Shown: positions 1 through 6,868, counted from the first letter of the stretch. The stretch is DNA of 10,356 bases from Spirochaetaceae bacterium (GCA_016342385.1 JAEINM010000110.1:1-10356), one strand, 5' to 3'. Made by a program: numbers and translations. Notes: a model not told the origin generated them from the letters alone.

Positions 1-1236
1 ATGAAAAGGGGCAGACTGATTCAAATGAACGGGCAGTATAGGTTCCTCTCCCACGCGAATCCGATGAGCCGGAGTATTACTGCGGTCTTCTTCACTTAAA
101 TTGGCACCAACCTGTGCATGGAGCAGATATCGGTTATCGGTTCGGCCTAAATAGGGAGCGGTATGTTCCCCGACGATCAGTTCCAGTTTTTCCATAATGA
201 GATGTGCCATTTCATCACCTCTGAAAGACTGGCCGAAGGTTTCTTCCAGACCTTCTCTTTTCAGTAGGAGATTCACACAATCGGCCAATCCGACAATGGC
301 GAACATGGCCGTGAAGTTTTCTCTACTGATAAACCCTTCTTTTTGAAGAAATGATGTTTCAAAAAAGTGACTTTCTTCAACAATGAAGCGGATTCGTTTA
401 TCCATCATCGACAGCATCTTTGCAGCGACATCAGGTAAGAGTGCACTGAGAAACTGTTCCAGATTATCTGCCCTTTTGACGATTGTCCCGAGACGTAATC
501 TAAGTAAAGTATAGGCGCCGCCCCCTATGGGCAAGGCATTATAACAGCTTACAATGGCATGATCTCCCACATCTTTCCGATATTTAACAATGTTACTGAA
601 AGAGGGCTTCGAGGCTAAAAGACAAGCTTCAGCAGCTTTCATAGCAAAAGCATCGGTAGTTACCGACTGATCATAATGCAAAGTCATATTTGGCGTCGGG
701 TTTTTCAGTTCAATAACAGCCTTGAGAATATGTCTACCCGCTTTAGTCTCATATGGCCCGATATCAGCATGACAAAATGAATCGACAATAGTTTTATCAA
801 TATGATTCAAAAACCGTTTGATCTTTATATAATCGTCCGATTCATTATCTGTGAGAAAAGGTTCAATCATCTGATCAAGATTTCCAATATAGACAGGAAA
901 TGATGTGATAGAAGGAACATGGTGATATAAAATCAGTAAACCGTCAAAAAGTTCATCAAGGTTCGCAGGGGGTTGTATTTCCAGAAAGTCACAACCCTTT
1001 TTTAAAAAAACAGAATAGTCCGGAACAATATATCTGGGCCGATAGGGTAAATACCCTTCATTCAAATCACAAATCATATCATTTGTTATATAGGCCATCT
1101 CATCATCTGTGTAATGAAGAACCTCTCTGGGATCAGGAAGTCTCTCTCCCACATTAGCAAGAGTATACATTTTCTGCTGATATGAAAGTGTCGACGATGT
1201 TGCAGTTGTAATAATATCATCTTTACTTGATTGCAT
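1..1236 (-). CDS. yjjI: YjjI-family glycyl radical enzyme, C-terminus beyond the window
   Basis: An open minus-strand frame runs from ATG at 1236 off the left edge, giving 412 residues without a stop. It matches what I remember of E. coli YjjI (about 516 aa) throughout: YHHVPSITSFPVYIGNLDQ near residues 107-125, HADIGPYETKAGRHILKA, LKNPTPNMTLHYD, IVSCYNALPIGGGAYTLLRL, and SHFFETSFLQKEG. Cys231 in VSCYN is the likely thiyl-radical cysteine (inference from position in the family). The missing ~100 residues should hold the glycyl radical loop, so competence cannot be judged here. YjjI is a cytoplasmic, oxygen-sensitive enzyme activated by the radical-SAM protein YjjW; its reaction is not established to my knowledge. 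In E. coli yjjI-yjjW adjoins deoCABD, and here it lies beside deoB, deoC and a nucleoside-binding protein. An AAGGA Shine-Dalgarno sits 9 bases before the ATG. A terminator separates it from the upstream gene, and I found no convincing promoter of its own. Confidence 0.9.
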   Translation of the reverse strand, partial: MQSSKDDIITTATSSTLSYQQKMYTLANVGERLPDPREVLHYTDDEMAYITNDMICDLNEGYLPYRPRYIVPDYSVFLKKGCDFLEIQPPANLDELFDGLLILYHHVPSITSFPVYIGNLDQMIEPFLTDNESDDYIKIKRFLNHIDKTIVDSFCHADIGPYETKAGRHILKAVIELKNPTPNMTLHYDQSVTTDAFAMKAAEACLLASKPSFSNIVKYRKDVGDHAIVSCYNALPIGGGAYTLLRLRLGTIVKRADNLEQFLSALLPDVAAKMLSMMDKRIRFIVEESHFFETSFLQKEGFISRENFTAMFAIVGLADCVNLLLKREGLEETFGQSFRGDEMAHLIMEKLELIVGEHTAPYLGRTDNRYLLHAQVGANLSEEDRSNTPAHRIRVGEEPILPVHLNQSAPFH

Positions 1237-1311
1237 TCTTGTATTTATCCTTTTCCTCGGATCAGTCTAAGCCGGTTTCTTTTTCTCAAATTATTTTTTA
1301 AAATAGTTGTT

Positions 1312-1347
1312 AAAAAAAAGCCAAGACAATACTTTGCCTTGGCTTTT
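1312..1347 (-). terminator. Rho-independent terminator of the nucleoside-binding protein gene
   Basis: Read on the minus strand, AAAAGCCAAG pairs with CTTGGCTTTT as a 10-bp stem. The 12-base loop can pair further (CAA with TTG), and a run of eight T follows. It lies 14 bases past the stop codon at 1361. It should end the upstream transcript before yjjI, implying that yjjI is either transcribed from its own promoter or fed by read-through. Confidence 0.88.
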
Positions 1348-1360
1348 GTTAATGGGATAA

Positions 1361-2398
1361 TTATTTTAATCTGTTGGGAACAGTAGGTACTGAAATTTCA
1401 CCAGATTTTACTTTGGTTTCATATTCTCCGACTGATTTTACGATAGCACTAGACAGATTTGGATTGTCATCAGGAATCCCTACTCCACTGTTACTCAGGT
1501 CAAACACAAGAACACCACCACCGGGGAACTCATCATTAATAACCATTTCAATAACATTATAGGCAGCAACATCTACACGTTTCATCATTGAAGTTAATAT
1601 GGCAGATTTTTTGCCTTCATAAATTCCATCGGGGTACTGGTCTTTATCAACACCGATGGCCCAGACATCTTCACCATTAGATCGACGGTCTTTAGCTTCT
1701 TTAATCATACCATTTCCAGATCCTCCGGCAGCATGATAGATAACATAAGCACCCTGATCGAACATTTTTGCACCCAGAGTCTGACCGATTTGTGTATCTG
1801 AAAAACTTCCGGCATATTCGATAAGAACAGTCATCCCGGGATCAACCGCGGCAACACCGGCTTCGAAACCTGCTTCAAATTTCTGAATGAGATCAAAATC
1901 CATACCACCGATAAATCCTACAGTATCTTTTCCGGCATCCTGAGCTTTAAGAGCCGCGGCGACACCAACCAGAAACGATCCCTGTTCTTCAGCAAATACA
2001 GCATTGGCAACATTTGGCCTATCACCAACCACCATATCAATGATCAGATACTTCTGATCTGGGAAGTTGGCAGCAACTTCACTCATAGCTTCGGCAAAAA
2101 GGAAACCCGGTGCAATAATAATGTCTAATTCCTCATCAGAAAAGGTAGAAAGGTTTGGAATATAATCGGCATCCGATTCAGACTGAAGATATTTAGTTGC
2201 TACACCAAATTCTTTCTTCGCATCCAGAATTCCTTCCCAGGTTCCCTGGTTGAATGATTTATCATCTATTCCACCGATATCAGTAACAAGACCAACTGTA
2301 AATTGCGCTTCGTCCATTGGTGCTTCCTGCTGACCATTTGCAAAAGCAAAATTGGCAACCAGCATAAGTGCCAGTAAAGTGAATAATACTTTTTTCAT
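1361..2398 (-). CDS. BMP/PnrA-family periplasmic nucleoside-binding protein
   Basis: This is a 345-residue substrate-binding protein of the Bmp/PnrA (TmpC, Med) family, whose characterised members bind purine or other nucleosides for ABC import. The signal peptide is residues 1-20 with a type I site AFA|NGQQE. Family marks are VTDIGGIDDKSFNQ (38-51), APGFLF (96-101), LIIDMVV (118-124, conserved Asp121), FIGGMDFD with KFEAGFEAG (162-181), GVDKDQYPDG (249-258) and TSMMKRVD (269-276). The protein contains no cysteine, so unlike the classic Treponema PnrA lipoprotein it cannot be lipid-anchored and should be soluble in the periplasm. The start is supported by AGGAG five bases upstream. It sits downstream of deoB but has its own promoter and terminator, and no permease or ATPase genes adjoin it. 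The nucleoside ligand is inferred from family and neighbours. Confidence 0.93.
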   Translation of the reverse strand: MKKVLFTLLALMLVANFAFANGQQEAPMDEAQFTVGLVTDIGGIDDKSFNQGTWEGILDAKKEFGVATKYLQSESDADYIPNLSTFSDEELDIIIAPGFLFAEAMSEVAANFPDQKYLIIDMVVGDRPNVANAVFAEEQGSFLVGVAAALKAQDAGKDTVGFIGGMDFDLIQKFEAGFEAGVAAVDPGMTVLIEYAGSFSDTQIGQTLGAKMFDQGAYVIYHAAGGSGNGMIKEAKDRRSNGEDVWAIGVDKDQYPDGIYEGKKSAILTSMMKRVDVAAYNVIEMVINDEFPGGGVLVFDLSNSGVGIPDDNPNLSSAIVKSVGEYETKVKSGEISVPTVPNRLK

Positions 2399-2437
2399 TT
2401 TAACTCCTAATTCCTTTTTTCTATTGTGATAACATTT

Positions 2438-2466
2438 AATTTAGTACCACTCATTGGCGATGTCAA
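2438..2466 (-). promoter_or_regulatory. Sigma70-type promoter for the nucleoside-binding protein gene
   Basis: On the minus strand a perfect TTGACA (2466-2461) is followed after 17 bases by TAAATT (2443-2438). The predicted start of transcription is near 2431, giving a leader of about 33 bases that contains AAAAAAGG and the AGGAG ribosome site (2408-2404). This is the best -35 box in the window. Confidence 0.8.
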
Positions 2467-2479
2467 GTAAAATAAACAG

Positions 2480-2500
2480 ATTGTCTGATTATCCGACAAT
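2480..2500. promoter_or_regulatory. 21-bp near-palindrome upstream of the -35 box
   Basis: ATTGTCTGAT, one central base, then ATCCGACAAT form an inverted repeat matching at 9 of 10 positions per arm. Its centre (2490) is about 59 bases upstream of the predicted start of transcription, a usual place for an activator site. Read on the minus strand it is also followed by a T-rich stretch (CTGTTTATTTTA), so a weak terminator for the deoB transcript is the alternative. Either way it lies between deoB and the binding-protein gene. Confidence 0.45.
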
Positions 2501-2540
2501 GAGTTTACCAGCAACGAAGACTACATCAATGGTACTAGTT

Positions 2541-3725
2541 TCATTCTAGCATGGATATTCCCTTTTCAATAGGTGGAATTTTAAAAAAAACTGCCAGAGT
2601 CTGAGCCACATCGGCGAAAGTCCCGCGGATACCGAGATTTTCTGTATCCCCACCTTTTACATACATAAGAAGAGGGATGTATTCCCTTGTATGATCAGTT
2701 CCTTTAAATGTGGGATCACAACCATGATCCGCTGTGAGGATCATCAGATCACCATGGTTCATTTTATCAATAAAACCATTAATGCGACTGTCAACTCTAC
2801 TGACCTCATCACAGTAGCCTTGAGGATCTCTGCGATGACCGTAGACCATATCCGTATCGACTAGATTGACAAAGATAAACTGATCTTTCTCACTGCTTTC
2901 GCCCAGAAGCTTATCTGTTCTGTCCATACAGTGGGGATTCCCCGAATCATGATAGCTGATATCAATTCCCTTCTCATCAAAAATTGAACCGATTTTTCCA
3001 ACGGCAACAGTTTCAATCCCCTGTCGCTGCAGATGATCCAGGATTGTATCTCCCGGTAAAGCGATACTGTAATCATGTCTTTCTTTTGTTCTGAAAAACT
3101 CACCGGGTTTGCCGTCAAAAGGTCTGGCAATAACACGTCCCACATAATAATTGTCGCAGAGCTTCCTGGCGATCTCACACATCTCATACAATTTCTCAAT
3201 GGGATAAATATCATTATGAGCACAGATCTGAAATACAGAATCTCCCGAAGTATAAACAATGGGAAAACCTGTTCGAAGGTGCTCTTCACCTAATTCTTTT
3301 ATTATTTCAGTCCCCGATGCCGCTTTATTACCCAGCACACCTTTACAACCTGTGAGTTCAATAAAATCCTTAAGGAGTTTTTCCGGAAAAGAGGGATATT
3401 CTGCCGGAAAACCTGTAAAGGCATTTTCCAGCTGTAAACCCGCCAGCTCCCAATGTCCCGTGGTAGTATCCTTTCCCGGAGAAACCTCTTTCATGACACC
3501 AAAGGAAGCAGCGGGATTTTCAACAGGTTCACATCCGGGTAATACATTCCCTAAAAGCATTGAACAATTCCCCAGTCCCAATCTTTTCAGAGTCGGCCAT
3601 TTGGGACCTGTCACGGATTCACATATATGTAGAGCTGTATTGGCTCCTTTATCTCCGAATGCCTGAGCATCAGGTAATTCTCCGATCCCGAAACTATCTA
3701 TTACTATTACGGTAGCTTTCTTCAC
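2541..3725 (-). CDS. deoB: Phosphopentomutase
   Basis: DeoB interconverts (deoxy)ribose-1-phosphate and (deoxy)ribose-5-phosphate in the cytoplasm, feeding DeoC. At 394 residues it matches the Bacillus-type enzyme (E. coli about 407). It has the alkaline-phosphatase-fold metal and catalytic set: Asp10 in VIVIDSFGIG, Thr87 in KDTTTGHWE (the phospho-acceptor position), Asp162 in YTSGDSVFQI, Asp292 and His297 in VDTDMVYGHRRD, Asp333-His334 in TADHGCDP, and His345 in GTDHTREYIP. All expected ligands are present, so it should be active. The start codon is GTG at 3725, with AGGAG nine bases upstream inside the end of deoC. The 32-base overlap implies translational coupling. No phosphorylase gene (deoA, deoD or pdp) is next to it, so the sugar-1-phosphate must come from an enzyme encoded elsewhere. 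Confidence 0.97.
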   Translation of the reverse strand: MKKATVIVIDSFGIGELPDAQAFGDKGANTALHICESVTGPKWPTLKRLGLGNCSMLLGNVLPGCEPVENPAASFGVMKEVSPGKDTTTGHWELAGLQLENAFTGFPAEYPSFPEKLLKDFIELTGCKGVLGNKAASGTEIIKELGEEHLRTGFPIVYTSGDSVFQICAHNDIYPIEKLYEMCEIARKLCDNYYVGRVIARPFDGKPGEFFRTKERHDYSIALPGDTILDHLQRQGIETVAVGKIGSIFDEKGIDISYHDSGNPHCMDRTDKLLGESSEKDQFIFVNLVDTDMVYGHRRDPQGYCDEVSRVDSRINGFIDKMNHGDLMILTADHGCDPTFKGTDHTREYIPLLMYVKGGDTENLGIRGTFADVAQTLAVFFKIPPIEKGISMLE

Positions 3726-4398
3726 GTTCTTTTTCTCCTACAGACTCGACAAGGGCAATACTGGCACTAGCTCCGATTCTATCAGCACCGGCTTCAAGCA
3801 TTTTTATAGCTGTTTCAAGATCACGAATGCCACCAGCTGCTTTAATTTTATGGGTAGGGAGAATATGTTCCATCAATTGGATATCTTCAATGGTGGCTCC
3901 CGAAGGCCCCATACCTGTCGATGTTTTAACATAAGGAGCTCCGGCTTTTTCTGAAAGTAAACAAGCTCGTGTTTTCTCATCATCAGTGAGGTAGCAGTTT
4001 TCCAGTATGACCTTGACACAAGCCTTTCCTGCTGCCTCGACAACAGCCCGGATATCCCTCTCCACATAGTCATCTTCATGGGCTTTCAGCATTCCGATAT
4101 TAATAACCATATCGATCTCGTCGGCACCTTGTTCAACAGCCTGACGAGTTTCGGCAGCTTTAATTTCGGTTGTATTCGCTCCCAGAGGAAAACCGACAAC
4201 GACACAGGTTCCGACCCCAGATCCTTTCAATTTTTCTGAAACCAGTTTTGTATAACAGGGATTCACGCAGACTGATGCAAACTTGTATTCAAGAGCTTCT
4301 TTGCAGAGCTGCTCGACCTGATAGGGTTGGGCAGTGGCTTTTAATATAGTATGATCAATAGTGGAAGCAATAGCTTCTTTGGTCCATTTTTTCGACAT
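3694..4398 (-). CDS. deoC: Deoxyribose-phosphate aldolase
   Basis: DeoC cleaves 2-deoxyribose-5-phosphate to glyceraldehyde-3-phosphate and acetaldehyde, a class I aldolase reaction in the cytoplasm. The 234-residue TIM-barrel protein has the N-terminal IDHTILKATA (14-23), Asp96 in DEIDMVINIG, Schiff-base Lys158 in YVKTSTGMG, the second active-site Lys186 in KIKAAGGIRD, and the phosphate-binding GADRIGAS (204-211). Its length is close to the short Bacillus/Thermotoga type rather than the 259-aa E. coli enzyme. The last residues (about 221-234) are charged and unlike the family core; they are encoded in the overlap with deoB. Translation starts at ATG 4398 after an unusual GGGGG ribosome site and an A-rich spacer. 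It lies 41 bases downstream of the kinase-like gene, consistent with one operon. Confidence 0.97.
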   Translation of the reverse strand: MSKKWTKEAIASTIDHTILKATAQPYQVEQLCKEALEYKFASVCVNPCYTKLVSEKLKGSGVGTCVVVGFPLGANTTEIKAAETRQAVEQGADEIDMVINIGMLKAHEDDYVERDIRAVVEAAGKACVKVILENCYLTDDEKTRACLLSEKAGAPYVKTSTGMGPSGATIEDIQLMEHILPTHKIKAAGGIRDLETAIKMLEAGADRIGASASIALVESVGEKEREESYRNSNR

Positions 4399-4420
4399 AT
4401 TTTTTTTCCCCCGATAACTA

Positions 4421-4450
4421 AGTATAAGACAGGATTGATTTAGTTTTCCA
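4421..4450 (-). promoter_or_regulatory. Possible internal promoter for deoCB
   Basis: TGGAAA (4450-4445) and TATACT (4426-4421) are separated by 18 bases on the minus strand, in the gap between the kinase-like gene and deoC. The -10 box is good and the -35 matches only 4 of 6. It could give deoC and deoB some transcription independent of the upstream promoter. This rests on box matching alone. Confidence 0.3.
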
Positions 4451-5573
4451 GATCTATATACCGCCTATTGTCTGATAATCTAACCATTAGGTATTTTCTG
4501 TCAAGATCCAAAGTGTCGGTTATGCTGCGAAATAATTCCTCTTTTATTAAATTGTGCTCCCCATAGAGATAAATGAGTGCTTTTTCAGCAATGTAGGGAA
4601 CTTTCAATGAATTGAGATTCATGGATTTCATATCAAAAGTGCCTAAAACAGGTTCCGATATATTTCTGTAAAGTTCTGATTTCTCAATATGATTCTTTAA
4701 ATTTTTCAGTTCCGCAGTCAAGGGAGCGGGATTCCCCGAAGCAGCCATCTCTCCCAGAGGCTTTAGAGTAAAAAATGTATATTCCTTACCTGGAAGATAA
4801 TGGTGTTCGTCACAGCGAGTGCAGTAATCGGGTTCCCCTGAATCCTCTTTTTTCCTGTCTCCACCGATAATAATCAGAGGATCAAAGTAGAGAGCCGGGC
4901 ATTCAACTCCATTAACGGTATAGTATCTGTATGTGTAAAATGAATCCATAATACAATCTGAGTGATCGCAATAGGCTGTCAGGGGAAAAACATCGCTGGC
5001 AGTTTCCAGAAGAAGTCCCGCTGTTGAGTTGAATATTTCTTTTCGGAAGTTCAGTATAAGAGTGGGATAGATAAATATAAGTCCCCTTCTTCCGGAAGCC
5101 TGTTTAATAACATAAGCGAGTCTTTCATCATAAAATGAAGCTTCATCAATAATCCAGGTTCCCACATGAGGATGATCCTCAATCAGTTTCTCAAGATCAA
5201 AGGAATTTTTTATATAGGCAATATTTGAACCGCATCGTTCATACCCGCCTCTGTAACCAAGTGCATCGGTTGGATATTCCTGAAAGCGCTGCTGGTCCAA
5301 TATTGATCTGACAAAAAAGACATTTCTCCGATCTGCCCCTTCTGTTGTTGTCTTCTCAGAAAGAGATTCTGATTTGTTCAATACGACTCTGGAATCCCGC
5401 CAGACACGGGCAGAATATTCTGTTTTCCCCGAACCCATGGGACCGATAACCAGAATTCGGCGCCCCGGTCGGGTAAAATCAAAATGATTATATGAATGGT
5501 GAACAGTTACGGCGGGGAAACCAAGACTTTTTAGGAAATTGTCTGTTTCCCGATTATTATTTATTTCTAACAA
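4440..5573 (-). CDS. Enlarged type II thymidine-kinase-like deoxynucleoside kinase
   Basis: This 377-residue protein carries the thymidine kinase 1 (type II, Tdk) core in order: P-loop GPMGSGKT (44-51), RGGYERCGSN (108-117), Walker B and catalytic acid in WIIDEASF (140-147, Asp143-Glu144), FIYPTLILNFRKEIF (167-181, compare the GLDxDFRGEPF segment of TK1), LTAYCDHSDC (198-207), and IIIGGDR...CTRC (234-254). Cys202/Cys207 and Cys251/Cys254 form a plausible zinc site as in TK1. Typical TK1 proteins are only about 190-230 aa. The excess is a ~40-residue N-terminal part, a longer stretch between P-loop and Walker B, and ~110 residues after the zinc site that I do not recognise. The start is TTG at 5573, preceded by GGGAG at 7 bases; the first in-frame Met is inside the P-loop and too late. 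Thymidine or deoxynucleoside phosphorylation is the best guess from family and from the deoCB operon, but substrate and activity are uncertain. Confidence 0.78.
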   Translation of the reverse strand: MLEINNNRETDNFLKSLGFPAVTVHHSYNHFDFTRPGRRILVIGPMGSGKTEYSARVWRDSRVVLNKSESLSEKTTTEGADRRNVFFVRSILDQQRFQEYPTDALGYRGGYERCGSNIAYIKNSFDLEKLIEDHPHVGTWIIDEASFYDERLAYVIKQASGRRGLIFIYPTLILNFRKEIFNSTAGLLLETASDVFPLTAYCDHSDCIMDSFYTYRYYTVNGVECPALYFDPLIIIGGDRKKEDSGEPDYCTRCDEHHYLPGKEYTFFTLKPLGEMAASGNPAPLTAELKNLKNHIEKSELYRNISEPVLGTFDMKSMNLNSLKVPYIAEKALIYLYGEHNLIKEELFRSITDTLDLDRKYLMVRLSDNRRYIDLEN

Positions 5574-5605
5574 TGTGAATCTCCCGGAATATGAAGGTAG
5601 AGATT

Positions 5606-5634
5606 ATTATCGGTCCTTCATAGTTATGTTTCAA
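5606..5634 (-). promoter_or_regulatory. Promoter for the kinase-deoC-deoB operon
   Basis: On the minus strand TTGAAA (5634-5629), a 17-base spacer and GATAAT (5611-5606) make a good sigma70-type promoter. The predicted start of transcription is near 5599, leaving a leader of about 26 bases with GGGAG before the TTG start at 5573. Confidence 0.72.
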
Positions 5635-5656
5635 TAGCAAAGAATATTTTGCCTAT
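5634..5656. promoter_or_regulatory. Dyad between divergent promoters, candidate shared operator
   Basis: GCAAA (5637-5641) and TTTGC (5648-5652) are perfect inverted arms around GAATAT. Allowing one extra base, the arms extend to ATAGCAAA on the left and TTTGCCTAT on the right. The dyad reaches from the -35 box of the kinase operon to the -35 box of the deaminase gene, so one bound regulator could affect both. No regulator gene is in the window. Confidence 0.42.
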
Positions 5657-5676
5657 ATGAGAAAAAAGAATATACT
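5649..5676 (+). promoter_or_regulatory. Promoter for the adenosine deaminase gene, nearly leaderless
   Basis: TTGCCT (5649-5654), a 16-base spacer and TATACT (5671-5676) form a sigma70-type promoter. Transcription would begin near 5682-5684, two to four bases before the ATG at 5686. Confidence 0.6.
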
Positions 5677-5685
5677 ATAAATATT

Positions 5686-6765
5686 ATGATAACGAAAGAA
5701 ATAATTAAAAGATTACCTAAAGTCGAACTCCATCATCATCTTGATGGAGCTGTGAGACCTTCGACAATTATTGAACTGGCCCGAAAGTATAAAGTCGTTC
5801 TACCGGAAACAGATCCTGTAGAACTTGCCGACTGGTTTCACCGGGGAGCAGATAGAAAGAATCTGGCGCTCTATCTGGAAGGATTCGGTGTTGTTCTTGA
5901 AATCATGCAGACAACAGAAGCCCTAACCAGAATTGCACGGGAGAATATAGAAGATTTAGCAGAACAAAATGTAGCCTACGCCGAAATCCGCTTTGCTCCG
6001 GAATTATGTGTTCAAAAGGGACTGAATCTGGAATCTGTCGTTGAAGCCGTTTTAGAGGGCTTGAAGGAGGGTGAAAAAAAGAGTGGTGTCGCTTTCGGTC
6101 TGATACTCTGTGCCATGAGAGATCGACAGAACTCTCTGGAAATAGCGGAACTGGCTGTTTCATTTCGAACAAGAGGTGTTGTCGGCTTTGATATAGCCGG
6201 GGATGAACATGGTCATCCACCTAAAAAACATCTGGAGGCATTTCACTACATTCAAAACAGGAATTTTAATATAACCATACATGCCGGAGAAGCCTTTGGA
6301 GTTGAATCTATATGGCAGAGTCTTCAGGTCTGCGGCGCCCATAGAATAGGTCATGGAACAAGATTGCTTGAAGATATGTCTATTAAAGGCACCCATATCG
6401 AGCGCATGGGAACTTTATCTCATTTTATAAGAGACAGAAGAATCCCTCTGGAAGTTTGCCTTTCTTCCAATGTACAGACCGGTGCTGTGGAATCAATCGA
6501 CGCACATCCTTTCATTATTTTTTATAGAAATAATTTCAGAGTTCTTCTCTGTTCCGATAATCCCTTAATGAGCAATACGAACATTTCCAAAGAACACATA
6601 ATCGCTGCAGAACACTATCACCTTGGTATAAGCGATTTTGAAAAACTGACCATTAATGCCATGAAATCCGCTTTTGCCCACTATGATGAAAGAGTCAGAA
6701 TTATATATGATATTTTAAAGCCGGGATTTAAGAAAATTAAAGAAGAAATCCACCATATAGACTGA
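5686..6765 (+). CDS. Adenosine deaminase family protein
   Basis: Members hydrolytically deaminate adenosine or deoxyadenosine to inosine or deoxyinosine, using one zinc in a TIM barrel. The 359-residue protein has the N-terminal KVELHHHLDGA (12-22, metal His16 and His18), FDIAGDE (168-174), zinc His199 and catalytic Glu202 in IHAGE, His223 in RIGHGT, LEVCLSSN (255-262) and metal Asp291 in LCSDNP. The second Asp of the usual DDP motif is Asn292; as I recall, some bacterial Add proteins (TDN type) share this, so it marks a subfamily rather than a dead enzyme. Adenosine is the likeliest substrate, but a related purine nucleoside is possible. No Shine-Dalgarno precedes the ATG, and the conserved motif begins at residue 12, so the start cannot lie much later. 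It is divergent from the deo operon across a shared control region and is followed by a strong terminator. Confidence 0.92.
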   Translation: MITKEIIKRLPKVELHHHLDGAVRPSTIIELARKYKVVLPETDPVELADWFHRGADRKNLALYLEGFGVVLEIMQTTEALTRIARENIEDLAEQNVAYAEIRFAPELCVQKGLNLESVVEAVLEGLKEGEKKSGVAFGLILCAMRDRQNSLEIAELAVSFRTRGVVGFDIAGDEHGHPPKKHLEAFHYIQNRNFNITIHAGEAFGVESIWQSLQVCGAHRIGHGTRLLEDMSIKGTHIERMGTLSHFIRDRRIPLEVCLSSNVQTGAVESIDAHPFIIFYRNNFRVLLCSDNPLMSNTNISKEHIIAAEHYHLGISDFEKLTINAMKSAFAHYDERVRIIYDILKPGFKKIKEEIHHID

Positions 6766-6772
6766 ATAAATG

Positions 6773-6801
6773 AAAAAAAGACTGTTTCTGCAGTCTTTTT
6801 T
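6773..6801 (+). terminator. Rho-independent terminator after the deaminase gene
   Basis: AAAAAAGACTG and CAGTCTTTTTT form an 11-bp stem around a six-base loop, ending in six T, starting eight bases after the stop codon. The A-run on the left side means it could also work on the opposite strand. Confidence 0.92.
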
Positions 6802-6868
6802 AATCAACCAATCTAAGATATCGCCGAAAATTATTAAGTAAGTATAGTAAATTTCTAAGGATTAAAAA

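Noticed and set aside
1237..1311. Possible promoter for yjjI (TTGAGA or TTAACA boxes)
   Set aside because: No -35/-10 pair with acceptable spacing and sequence was found. The AT-rich stretch gives only chance partial matches.
2861..3666. Several frames of 72-142 codons inside deoB, on both strands
   Set aside because: They lie wholly within a well-conserved deoB with all catalytic residues, have no plausible domains, and are shadows of its codon pattern.
5903..6396. Minus-strand frames of 78 and 105 codons opposite the deaminase gene
   Set aside because: They are antisense shadows of a clearly conserved gene, with low-complexity translations and no ribosome sites.
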